Shown piece by piece: positions 22,022 to 32,103 of a stretch of 64,000 nucleotides of DNA. Origin of the DNA: Molanna angustata (taxonomy: Eukaryota; Arthropoda; Insecta; Trichoptera; Molannidae); NCBI GenBank assembly GCA_963576475.1, contig OY754973.1:10764552-10828551 (forward strand). Direction: 5' to 3'. The notes under the pieces are model-generated. The model made no database searches. It was not told the DNA's origin and was given only the letters and a program-made list of their open reading frames with translations. The first letter of the stretch is position 1. The number at the start of each line of letters is the position of its first letter. The translations under genes were made by a program, and so were the position numbers.

Positions 22022-22270
22022 ATACTAGCTGAGAAGCATCGCTTCGCTCAGCTTCTAAGCTAGGGCTTTCAGCCTACTTTTTACCGCTGCGCGGTAAATG
22101 GCCGCCTTCGGCGGTTCATGCAACAAAAAGCTTTTATGGTAGGTACTTAAAAAATATATTCAGTACAGTGTTACACGCCCATGACGTTGCCAAGTCCATG
22201 AAGACTTGGCCACGTCAACCTGAGCACCCGCGAAGAAGAACGAACGCTTGCCCTTAACCGTGAGTGCCGT
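22022..22270. repeat. GC-rich patch made of consecutive short hairpins
   Basis: Within AT-rich DNA a compact block holds back-to-back inverted repeats: GCTGAG...CTCAGC at about 22028-22055, TTTACCGC...GCGGTAAA at about 22080-22100, and GCCGCC TTC GGCGG at about 22100-22115. A further pair, CCAAGTC...GACTTGG, lies near 22188-22211. No coding frame. It looks like a piece of a dispersed repeat, but I cannot name the family. Confidence 0.5.
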
Positions 22271-24140
22271 GAAAAGATAAATTACTCTGGATGCTGCAAT
22301 TTATCGACCTGTATCTTCGTTTTGTGTCTCATGGGCATATTATGATGAGTAACAGCACTCTATTCTCCATCATCAAAATGTAGTTATTTACCTCATTTTG
22401 ATTATAAACCCTAATACCTAATTATATTTTAGTTTAAATTTAAACATAAAAATTAGATTTGAAGGCCGGTACCTACTTCTGTTTTGAAAATCAGTAAGTT
22501 ATGTTATTTTATTATTCTTCAACATTTATTTAAGATAAATAATATCAATTTATTCAATTATTTTTAAATAAGTATTTTGTTTATTTATGTTAGTCCAATT
22601 AATTCAAACTTTGGGTTGCCCATATAGAACGAATGTGTTTTTAAAGTTGTAACGTGCACATCATACATTATTTTATAATCAATAATCAATAGTTGTTGAT
22701 AATAATATTTCATTTTGATGACCTTTTTATTATTTTGGTATTATTCTCATCAAGAAAACTTATATTTTTTAACGCATTGCGGCGCTTTTGTGATGTCATT
22801 CAAATAATACTCCATATTTAAATAATAATTAAATTTAAAGACCTACCACGAAAGTAGAAGGTATTTAAATATTTTGTAATCTTATAATATTTTTAAACTG
22901 TATTCCTGTTTTACAAAATTTCGTAGAAATAAAGTTGTTTTTGTAAAAATGATTTTATATTATGTTTCCATAAGTTTGAAAATTTACCGATAGATGTCGA
23001 AAACCAACAATTTATATTCCTTTACATATTTTTTCGAATTTTTAAAAAAAAAATAGGCGTTTCCACAAAAAAAGAAAATTTTTCCCGTAATATGTATAAT
23101 ATTGTCTATCTTTAAACAAAAAATCAATATAATTGGCGTTGTAGGCCACTTGTAAAGAATCACATATTTTGACAGCTAAATCGGTGAAACAATGCAAGTA
23201 AAGCTAATCTGACCCATAATGCAAAAGGAAACGATTGTTCCGTGTAAATTGTTTCCTCTCCCATGTAGGATTTTATTATTTCGTGCCTTTTGAGCTCTGG
23301 CTATTACGGGAACAAACACAACTTTACGTTGGCATCAGTTGGCATTATAATAACCGCAAGGATATATTCTCATAAATCAATTTTGGCGACTCGGCGAGTA
23401 ACGCAAAAAAACATTCTATAAGTCTTATTATATAACATTTAAACATACTTTCTTTTGAAAATATCATAAAAAACAAATTAGCTCACGAGGCTTTGTGTTT
23501 TATACTGTTTCAAATGTTATATTATAAAAATGTAATATTATAAGATTTTTGCTCTACTGTAAAATTGACGATTTTGACATAGTAAGATTTCAAACGAAAC
23601 TTCGAGAGACAGACTGACATGAATATAGCCGTGCACAAACATGTGCAAATCCAGAACGACAATCTTACGAGGTCTACTTTATTTATATGCAGATTATTGA
23701 TGTTGGGTAGTTATTGTATGATGGTGAGTGTATGTGGGGGAAAGGGAAGGGTAATGGATATAGGAAAGGGTTGATAAGGAAGGGATGAAGGTTTAAGGAA
23801 AGTAGGTTTGATTTTTAACCAGTAATATTACCAATAACCGCGCGTAATTGACGTTTCATCGATGTCTTTGTGGACTTGATTTCAATAAAGATAAAGACAA
23901 TAACTTTCCTTATAAACAGTATTAAATTGGTACAAAGCACTCTTTGCAGGGTAAATTGCATAGTACAAAAAATAACTTGATTTCGTTATAATTTATATAA
24001 ATATTAGGTATCTACCTTTATAAAAATAAATAATGACATAAATGAGGAAAGTAATTGAATTTATTTTGAATGTCATAAAATTATTATGTGTAAGTAAATA
24101 ATGACAAGAAACAAAGGAAAGAACTTGATTTATTTTTAAT
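22271..24140. other. AT-rich intergenic DNA with old repeats
   Basis: No gene. The phrase CAATAAAGA...CAATAACTTT near 21885-21905 recurs near 23882-23907. A diverged tandem duplication of about 70 bp lies at roughly 24027-24165, each copy starting AAATAATGACA and ending near TATTAAAAT or ATTATTATG. Nothing else is supported. Confidence 0.4.
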
Positions 24141-24906
24141 GCTATTAAAATATTTTCTGAAAGCAAAAAAAAAAATACAAAAATTGACGCGATAAACATA
24201 AAACCATATTATGAATATGATCCGATTTCATTTTTAGAAAATAATAATATTTCGCTTTATTACGATAAAACAATATTAACTGACCGGTCAATTCAACATA
24301 ACAGACCCGATTTAATAATACATGATAAAATTAAAAAAATAACATATATTTGCGACGTAGCTATTCCAAATTCTAGTAATATTATAAAAACTTTTGATGA
24401 AAAAATTAGAAAATATACCGCTTTAGGTAACGAGATTAAAAGACTTTGGTATTCTCGTAAAATAATAATATTACCGTTCATTATTTCAGCCACTGGCATT
24501 ATTCCAAAATCGTTAATCCGTAATTTAGAAATGATAGATTTATCAAAAAACTTAATAATAAAAATGCAAAAAACGGTAATAATGAATACATGTAGAATCG
24601 TTAAAGATTTTTTAAACGTTAATATTCGGGAATCAGTAGGGTTGTTAGGTAGTATAGAGACCTCCTCAGAGCCTAATCCTTTGATATGTTAAGTATCTGG
24701 ATGGGTGAACTATTCCCAATTGAAAGCTTGATGATGCGTTTGTTGCATTTTATTTTGCTCTTTTAAATAATTTACAATTTACGCATCTGCTAATTCTTTT
24801 GAGGAAGTGTATAATGGTAGTAATGATAATTGAGTGTTATTATTTGTAGTGCTTAATTGTTATTAATATCATTAGTAAATCGGCCAGCGCCGTATAAAAA
24901 AAAAAA
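24141..24906 (+). pseudogene. 5'-truncated LINE 3' end with endonuclease-like C-terminus
   Basis: An open frame of about 180 codons without its own start ends at TAA 24690-24692. It reads like the C-terminal region of a site-specific-type LINE polyprotein with a restriction-like endonuclease (R4/Dong-like, from my knowledge of the family). Visible cues are NRPDLIIHD, then CDVAIP and IRKYTALGNEIKRLW, then SATGIIPKSL. About 210 bp of 3' UTR ends in an A-run near 24895-24906. Only the 3' end was inserted, which is typical of target-primed reverse transcription. The clade call is moderate; the LINE identity is firmer. Confidence 0.7.
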
Positions 24907-25637
24907 TATATGAAGTCGAATATTTTATCTGTCCATTTTTATTTCACTTAACTGGCGAAAGTGACGAACTGGGGGTAATATTTTCCATGTTGCTAATACA
25001 CTGTCAATAACTACACTGGGGATGTCGACTGACTTAACTTATACCTGTTATTAGTCGACCTTTTATTGCGGTGGGCGGTACCTGCAGGGGGTCTAAAAAT
25101 GGTTCTTAGTTGGTCGCTCTTAGGAGAACTGGAGAGTAGAGGTGTACTCCAAACATATATAAACTAGTTCCAACTGTCGATAGCGATAGTATGTATAGTT
25201 GAAGAATAAGTACCAAACTATAAACCCATAAATACAAATTATTTAATATTTTAAGATATTTAGTTTTCTATACAACACATGTAGGTATGTATGTCAAAAT
25301 AGGACAGTATGGAGCTCAGTCCTTTTTTCCTACCCGGAATATGAAAAGAGCATGATGGTATTTATATATGTTTGGAGATTAAGTATCAAACTATTAAGTC
25401 TTCTTATATATTGTGTATTGACTGCCATACAAATTCTATGAAGTGATGTCCTCACTAAATTCAATTTTTATAGAAATTGTTAGAAAAAATTTGAGAAGGT
25501 AATTATTATGTAATATAGGTGTATAATTTTTAATTCTTTATTTAATAATTATCTAAATTTTTGTTTGTTTATATATTCATCTCATAAACGAAATAATAAA
25601 AAAAGTATGCACTTGGAATTCATTCGACGATCTAAGA
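24907..25637. other. Intergenic DNA with a repeat shared with 59 kb
   Basis: No gene. The segment 25386-25494 is a diverged copy of 59152-59253: both contain AGTATCAAACTAT, then GACTGCCATACAAATT and then CACTAAATTCAATTTTTATA in the same order. A moderately GC-rich patch at about 24960-25110 is unexplained. Confidence 0.6.
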
Positions 25638-26207
25638 CAGTGATGGGCAAACTTTTTAAGGGGAGGGCCAGATAAAATAAAAAAATATCTAGGCGGGCCG
25701 AAAAATAATTGAACAAAACAGATTTCTAAAAGTGATAATGTTTATTTTTGATTTTTACATCACACACAGCTTATATTATATAGATTATACGTATGAGAAA
25801 AAAAATACAAAAATTGATTATTCTTTAGAAGAGTATGGCTTATGTGACAGATGAAACTGTGACCGAGCTTCTAAAAATTGCTAGGATGAGCTGATTCGCA
25901 GTAGTGAAGCTAAATGAAGCTTCAGAGTAGTAGAAAACACCTGTTCACAGATGTAGGAAGATGCACATATCGCTATTATCTTCTAAGCGTGAGATTTCGG
26001 GTTGGGGAAACTTGATTTTGACAGGGCCTTGTAGAACTCAATTATAGAAACGTTGAGAAATAGTTGCTTCAATTCAACGCAGAAAATACTTACATTTTGT
26101 CCTATTCTAGGTGTAATTTTAGGGGTTATTCGAAACCATGTCGCGGGCCGGACTGACTACCCCGAAGGGCCGCATTTAGCCCGTGGGCCGTACTTTGCCC
26201 ATGACTG
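25638..26207. mobile_element. Nonautonomous hAT-type element (MITE), 570 bp
   Basis: The ends CAGTGATGGGCAAA and TTTGCCCATGACTG are inverted copies with one mismatch. The flanking 8 bp are ATCTAAGA (25630-25637) and ATCTAAGT (26208-26215), a 7/8 match. A CAGTG-type end with an 8-bp target duplication is typical of hAT transposons. Subterminal GGGCCG/CGGGCC words are present at both ends. There is no transposase frame. Confidence 0.85.
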
Positions 26208-26215
26208 ATCTAAGT

Positions 26216-26490
26216 GGATGGGACAAGTGGAAACTTTAAATACTCTTTTCACGCTTAATAACAATATATAAGAACATGGGGGTTGTGGCCAATACTAAAC
26301 TCTTCATAATGCTTAAATTCATTCAAATTATAAAACCACTTTTCAACTCCAATTTTGCTGAAATTTCTTTCCCAGTCCAATCCTACTGAAATATCAAACC
26401 ACTTCTCTTTACATTATTTGAGACTGAAGGGACAGTAAGGACTGAAGGGAAGGGACGGATGGAAGGACTGAAGGGACGGAAAGGAACTGT
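26216..26490. repeat. Isolated unit of the intron-2 satellite plus GGACTGAAGGGA minisatellite
   Basis: Positions 26255-26330 (ACAATATATAAGAACATGG, then GGTTGTGGCCAATACTAAACTC) match units in the array at 36140-36520. At 26434-26490 the word GACTGAAGGGA and variants repeat about five times. No coding sequence. Confidence 0.6.
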
Positions 26491-26656
26491 TTTAAAAAAA
26501 CTAACTTATATTTGTAATTTTTATTTATTGTATTGGATATTTTTTACTTATTCTGAATTTATCATAACAAATAAACAGTTCAAAATTACGAAAACTATTT
26601 TCTTGATACGTTAGCGTATTGCTTCACATTTACCTTCTCGAGCAACGCCGGCGACC

Positions 26657-26700
26657 AAAATACTTTATTATAAAAAAACTAGTTTATAATAAAGTATTTT
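26657..26700. repeat. Perfect 18-bp inverted repeat
   Basis: AAAATACTTTATTATAAA at 26657-26674 is exactly complementary in reverse to 26683-26700, with an 8-bp loop AAAACTAG. It forms a strong AT hairpin. It may be a small foldback insertion. Confidence 0.9.
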
Positions 26701-27569
26701 TCAACATGTTTCAAAGTACCATTAAAGCATTGTGTTGATAATTATTTATTGTGTATTGCCTGATACGTTGTTTAATAACAAAGTTTCATTATTTATCATA
26801 ATATAATGACTAACATGTGTTTATATAAATCAGACATTTATTTATTAGTTCAGCGTTTCTCTTATCATAAATAATATTGTATTTGATAATTCTATTGTTT
26901 GAACAAATCAAAAATCTTATATGTAATTATATAAGTATGTTAAAACAAATTAAACTATATTGTTACATAAATGAGATTTTTTAAATTGATGTTGTGCAAT
27001 TGGTTTTCTTCAATATACTGGAGAATTTCTCTTCTCTTTAGGCTTACATGACATTCCACCCAATCATTAGGATAATTTCTACCAGAATAAAAATATTTTT
27101 AAATTATTTTGAGAGCTGAGGTTATTGCTTAATAAGGGTAAAAAAAAATCTAACAATGTAGATATATCATAAAAAGATCAAAGATAAACAAAAGATCACA
27201 TATACTCAATGAAATTGAACACTTCACAATATAAACATAAGATAAATGAAGAATAATGTTAATCGAATATTTTTTTAATTGCATATACGCAAACATTGGA
27301 TTTTTTTCCCCTTTCGGGAGTCAAATGATATTTTTACTGACAAACATTTTTTTAACATTTCAATAGAGACGAAGTTGGGATATTGTAGAAGAACCAGGAA
27401 CTCGAGGCACCTACAGGGACTGTGGCTTTCATTGTTTACAAATAAACTACAGGGACAGGGACTTTATAAGGACTGTGGCATCAAACAAACTGAACTCGCA
27501 GAACACAAAAATACATTGGTGACTGTGTGTAATAGGTGCCTTTTGATTCAATAGCCAGTGATAATTCTC
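26701..27569. other. AT-rich intergenic DNA
   Basis: No supported gene. Near 27408-27480 the words ACAGGGACTGTGGC, ACAGGGACAGGGACT and AGGACTGTGGCATC follow one another, a small degenerate repeat. A 91-codon frame at 27279-27554 covers this and has no recognisable domain. Confidence 0.4.
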
Positions 27570-27735
27570 GGTCACCAGTGGTGACTCGTCTGGTGACGGG
27601 GCAGAGTCATCGGTTAGTCACCAAACGCTGGTGACGTCACCGGTGACCCTAATGTAATAAGCACCATAAGAACTAGTGCCCAGCAACTAGTCAGGTCACC
27701 GGTGACGTCCCCTGGTGACCTAGTCTAATATGGCT
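27570..27735. repeat. Dense cluster of GTCACC / GGTGAC inverted motifs
   Basis: Ten copies of a 6-bp word or its reverse complement lie within 150 bp, starting at 27571, 27580, 27592, 27617, 27630, 27636, 27642, 27695, 27701 and 27714. Several are paired as near-palindromes, such as GGTGACGTCACC and GGTCACCGGTGAC. The block is GC-rich in an AT-rich setting. It may be the subterminal region of a foldback DNA transposon or a binding-site cluster; I do not recognise the family. Confidence 0.8.
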
Positions 27736-27825
27736 CTAAAGGTTGTTTCGATATAGTAATACTTTTGTTTTACTGACTGATATAGCTATGTTTAGCCTCT
27801 GTGATACCACATGGAATTTGTTCAA

Positions 27826-28022
27826 CATTTTTTTATTTATTTTTTTTTTTTTATAAATGAATATGTCCTTGTTGAACAAGTACATATACATATTCCTACA
27901 TTCCCTAAAATAAGCATAAATACTTGTGCTTATGTGAACGAAATCAGTCGATGCAGGATTCGAACTCGCGCCCACTGGATTACTATCCCAATGAGCTAAC
28001 CGCTCTGCCATCGACCCATCTT
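27826..28022 (-). mobile_element. tRNA-derived SINE, family 1, copy A
   Basis: On the minus strand the element begins GATGGGTCGATGGCAGAGCG, a tRNA-like head with an A box (TGGCAGAGCGG), an anticodon-loop-like ATAGTAA (AGT, threonine-like) and a B box (GTTCGAATC). A body of about 100 bp ends in an A-rich tail. The same order is found at 37113-37287. Internal polymerase III promoter boxes would drive its transcription. The acceptor stem is imperfect, so this is not a working tRNA gene. Confidence 0.85.
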
Positions 28023-30092
28023 GGAAGTCGTTCTCAGTTTCAGCTATTATCACCGCATCAACTGCATAACAAACAACATTAAAAGTATTGCCACCCATTT
28101 TATAGCCTAGTACCAAGCCAGCCGCCTCTTCTATAATTAATTTCGTCCATTATGATACTAAACAGAAACAGGTTTAGACTGTCTCCCTGTAGAATATGTG
28201 CACTAATGAAATATTTTTGTATTTGTTACTTAATATTAACAAGTTGAAATGTCATATACCTACACATATCTCATGGCTTCATTCATCATTTAATCAATTA
28301 ACCTTGTGTTGACCCTCATATTAGAGATTTATCTAATTCAGCTTAGACACTCAGACATTTGAGTATTCTTGTAATTATTTTTATCTTGGGTTTTTTACTA
28401 ATAAGTTTTGGCCATTGTTATCTCCTTCCTGAGATAATCTAATAAGACTTTGATTATGTTATTTGTAAATGTAAAATCATGATCGACATTTCTTTGAAAA
28501 AAATTAAAAAAGGTAAAAAATGAAATTTGTATAACTCTATTAAAAATAAATTATTTTTCAAACAGTTTTATGTGTACTCTTTAATTTGCTTCGCCTATTT
28601 ACATGTTTAACGTAATATAAATTATCAAGATCATATTAAAAAAGATGAAAAATGATATAATTTACAAAAAAGATGAAATTGAGTCTTTTTATACACATAG
28701 CATTTTAATAAAAGTATATAGTTAATGCTTAATTAATCTCGAGATTCTTGTTTATTTTGTTAGACAGATCAATTAAAAATTATTACTCCGGCTAACTCGG
28801 TATAATCTAGTAATATTTTACAGGAAGTAAAAGAATAATTTATTGATGATTATTATTTTAAAATAAAGAAGAATAATTGTCATGATATAGGTATGCTGTA
28901 GTTAAAAGTATGTGTAGGTATTTTAATCAAAGTTAAACATGAATCTTAAATCAAATTGAGTCTGTGAAAAATGGATAATAGTCATTGTAATATAAAGAAA
29001 ATTAAAAGAATTTTCAATAAATTGTGTACATATATTTATTACAATCATTTAGATATTCCCGAAAAAGTGATAAATTATAGTGATAATCTGTGTTATTTGG
29101 CAATTGTTCATATTTATTTAGACTCGTTTGTCCATAGGTTACTAGGCCAAAGATAAGAGTCATTAAAATTAATAAATACTTATGATAAAAATTTCGCTTT
29201 GTGATAGGTATTCAATTAAATATTTTACACTTATTTTCGCTCCTCCAACAGCGTTTGTATCAGTACTATATGTAATTATTTTGGGGATAACCCACGTCAA
29301 ATCCAGATCCTCGAGAGGATCAGTCGTCTGCTGATGTTTCACCTGTATCACAACAGGCATTTTCAAAAGTGTCTTGTTGATAAATTTTCGTCTCAAGGGA
29401 TAGTCCGTTCAAGTCGGAAGCTTACCACCAAGTGACGACTGACTTTGAAAATCTCATGATTCACTTTTGTGTAATTTCACACACAGATGCATGTTGATAA
29501 TAATGTGTATTAAAAATGCATTTTGCAGTGCATTTATTTTTTCTGAAATATACTATGGTACATACATTGATTATAATCTCGATGATGACTTAAGATACAA
29601 TACATCATACAATATTGCCTTTGATCAAATACTTACTTTCATATAAAATTACGTATGTTGATACTACAATGACTTTTAATTCATATTGATTTAATGTTAT
29701 TAATTATATCTTAATTACATGTTATGTATAATATCTTATAATATTTTATGTTAATCACTTTTTATATGATTCAATTGATAAAGGCACTGATCAAAGGTGT
29801 CTAATGTGTTACGAAATGATAACTTATATACCTAATTTATCAGAACATTACAATGCATACAAGAAAATTTATATAAGATATTCTGAAATGAAAATTTATA
29901 ATAATATTGACTAATAATAAAAAAAGCCAGTGAGTCATGCCTCTCTGTGATGAAACTCTGTAATTGAATTTTTAATTACTTGTTTTTTTTTTTAATAAAT
30001 TTTATTTTTAATCCAAGAATGAGTTGTTTGATTCAAACCTATGTAGCTATAAATAAATAATCTAGTTATAAATAAATAAATAAAAAATATTG
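28023..30092. other. AT-rich intergenic DNA; one weak exon candidate
   Basis: No recognisable gene. A more complex patch at about 29280-29420 could encode, on the minus strand, a short peptide starting MPVVIQVKHQQ after a good AAAATG context. I see no clear donor or homology, so it is not called. Confidence 0.4.
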
Positions 30093-30650
30093 TCAGCCTT
30101 CTTGGCTGAGTCGGTTAGATAATCTGACTTCTGAGCAAAAGGTCCCGTGTTCGATTCCCGGCGGAGACAGTTTTTAATTTCGTTTTCAGTCTGGATATGT
30201 GGGACGATAAATTAATACCATAAGTATCCAGAATATTACAACTTGTTATTGGGTGCATGTTAATTAATATTTGACATGGTAAGTAATAAGGGACAGAATT
30301 CAGAATGTCATGATAAGACAAAGAACCAAAGTAGCCGATGTAGCGGAAAGGGTCGCTGGCCTTAAGTGGAGCTGGGCTGGGCATATTGCCAGATGCCAGG
30401 ATTCACGATGGACCAAAAAGATCGTAGAATGGAGACCGAGAACAAGCCAAAGAGGTGTCGGCAGACCCCAGGCAAGGTGGTCTGATAACATCAAGAAATG
30501 TGCCGGAGGGAGATGGATGCAGTATGCCCAAGACAGGGAGTTGCGGGGGATCAAGGGGGAGGCCTATATCCAAGAATGGATGAAAACAGGCTGAAGAAGA
30601 AAAAGATGGTAAGTAACTGTTAGTAACCCAAAAAACAGGAAAATAAAAAA
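30093..30650 (+). mobile_element. tRNA-derived SINE, family 2, interrupted
   Basis: A tRNA-like head, with A-box-like TTGGCTGAGTCGG and B box GTTCGATTC at about 30147, is followed by a body with TTTCAGTCTGGATAT and CAACTTGTTATTG. The body is interrupted at 30287-30605 by a LINE 3' end and resumes at about 30606 with CTGTTAG. The truncated copy at 31690-31790 lacks the insertion and shows the uninterrupted order. The anticodon stem does not pair well, so it is not a tRNA gene. Confidence 0.7.
30287..30605 (+). pseudogene. RTE-like LINE 3' fragment inserted in the SINE
   Basis: An open frame of about 100 codons entering from the left edge has features of the C-terminal end of insect endonuclease-reverse transcriptases: RQRTKVADVAERVAGLKW, then WAGHIARC, then GRPQARW. 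It ends just before a GAAGAAGAAAAAG tail. The 11-bp word ATGGTAAGTAA flanks it on both sides (30276-30286 and 30606-30616), a target duplication. Severe 5' truncation means it is not functional. Confidence 0.85.
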
Positions 30651-31980
30651 ATAAATTGATTATTTATGTACCTATTTAATTTTATTATTATTATTAAATT
30701 TATTGATTGAAATCAAGCATAGTTTAGGGAATTTTATAGGCCATTATTTTATTGAACTAAATCACACTGGATAAAATAAAAAAAATATTCTTTTTTTTCT
30801 TCTAACTACCCCAAGGGGATATAGTGGGGAGTTATGAATTCACAATTTAAAGATGTTTTTTTATTGCAGATTATTAATTAGTATCGTGCTGAGATTGTAT
30901 TCTGAAAGTTTCATCACAATGTATCTGTGTGTTTGTTATTCTACTTTATCGATTATAGATTAAAGTACTCATTCAATTCTTTGTAAATTTTGCAAGTTTG
31001 TATATCTTATACTTGCTTAGATCTCACTAGATTTAGATGAATATCTGACTTTGAAGAATTATCAAGTTTTCATAAAAAAATATTTAAGTTGAAAACATTG
31101 ATTACCTACCTATTTTGGAGAAATTGACATTCAAAAATAAACTCACCACTTGTTCATGGTGCAAGGAATTGTTTATTGTTAACATTATTATTGTTTTTCA
31201 CTGTGTTTGTCTAGATTTATGAGACGGTCAAAATAATATTTTTCTAAGTTTTATTAGGTGGAGTGTATTGTGAAATGTTTACTTGTTATTAAGTGTGTTG
31301 AATAAATATTTAAAATAGTAATTATTAGTTGCCTTAAAGAATTAAAAAAAAATAGTAATTCGGTTAAGTAATCTTAAAATTATGTAATGGAGGCAAAGGT
31401 ATAACTGCTTACAGATAATTTATAAAATAATTTGAGATAACATTGTATAAACAGAAAATCAATCTTTATCTATACATACAGAGAAACAAAACTATTTATT
31501 TGTAAAAAAAAATTATTTTAATTATTTGTGAAAAAATATAAAACAAATGGGTTGGTAGTTCTAAGTATGTTTGTTAATTTTATTTATAGAAAAGGTAGAA
31601 ATTTCATTACAGAACAATGAACATAAATTATTGAAATTGGTAATAATTTGTGGATCCAACGATCAATCTTCGTGGTACAGTTAGTTTGACACAGTTTTTC
31701 AGTCTGGATATTTCAGACGATACGTGGCAACTTGTTATTGTGTGTGTATTAAATTCATATTTGATAAAATGCCTGTTAGCTGCTCGAGTAATAATTTGAT
31801 ATGCTTTTCACTCAACTAGCAATAATGATTTCTTGTACTTGTACCTAAAGTTGCCCACCTCTTGAAATCATTGTGATCATAATTTTGTTTGAAAAAATTT
31901 AATGATCATAACATTAGTTTAATATTTACTTTATTTATTAATGTTTTATTAATAGTTGCTTTTTTTATCATATTAAAAAA
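30651..31980. other. AT-rich DNA upstream of the CD36 gene
   Basis: No coding sequence seen apart from the SINE fragment near 31690-31790. The 5' UTR and promoter of the CD36 gene may lie here or, if there is a leader intron, further upstream. I see no convincing TATA box. Confidence 0.4.
31690..31790 (+). mobile_element. 5'-truncated SINE, family 2
   Basis: It contains TTTCAGTCTGGATAT, GACGATA and CAACTTGTTATTG, then a TATTTGATA-like stretch and CTGTTAG, in the same order as the body of 30093-30650. It lacks the tRNA-like head and the LINE insertion. Confidence 0.7.
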
Positions 31981-32103
31981 ATGACGCGGTGTGTGTTGAA
32001 AATTGCAATGTATGTCCAGTTTGTAACTGGATGTGTTTTCATCTTATTATTCACTATTTTAGCAATATTCTGGTCGACTTTGTATTTTTCTATATTAAAA
32101 GAT
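31981..32103 (+). CDS. CD36 gene exon 1
   Basis: This exon encodes 41 residues from the start ATG, with a short basic cytosolic head and the first membrane helix (FVTGCVFILLFTILAIFW). It ends at codon GAT, followed by the donor GTGAGT, phase 0. Confidence 0.88.

Noticed and set aside
29169..29396. Possible first exon of a minus-strand gene
   Set aside because: The ATG context is good and the sequence is more complex than its surroundings, but I found no clear donor site, no next exon and no homology I recognise.
30093..30168. Possible tRNA gene
   Set aside because: The B box is good but the anticodon stem does not pair, and the sequence runs into a shared SINE body.
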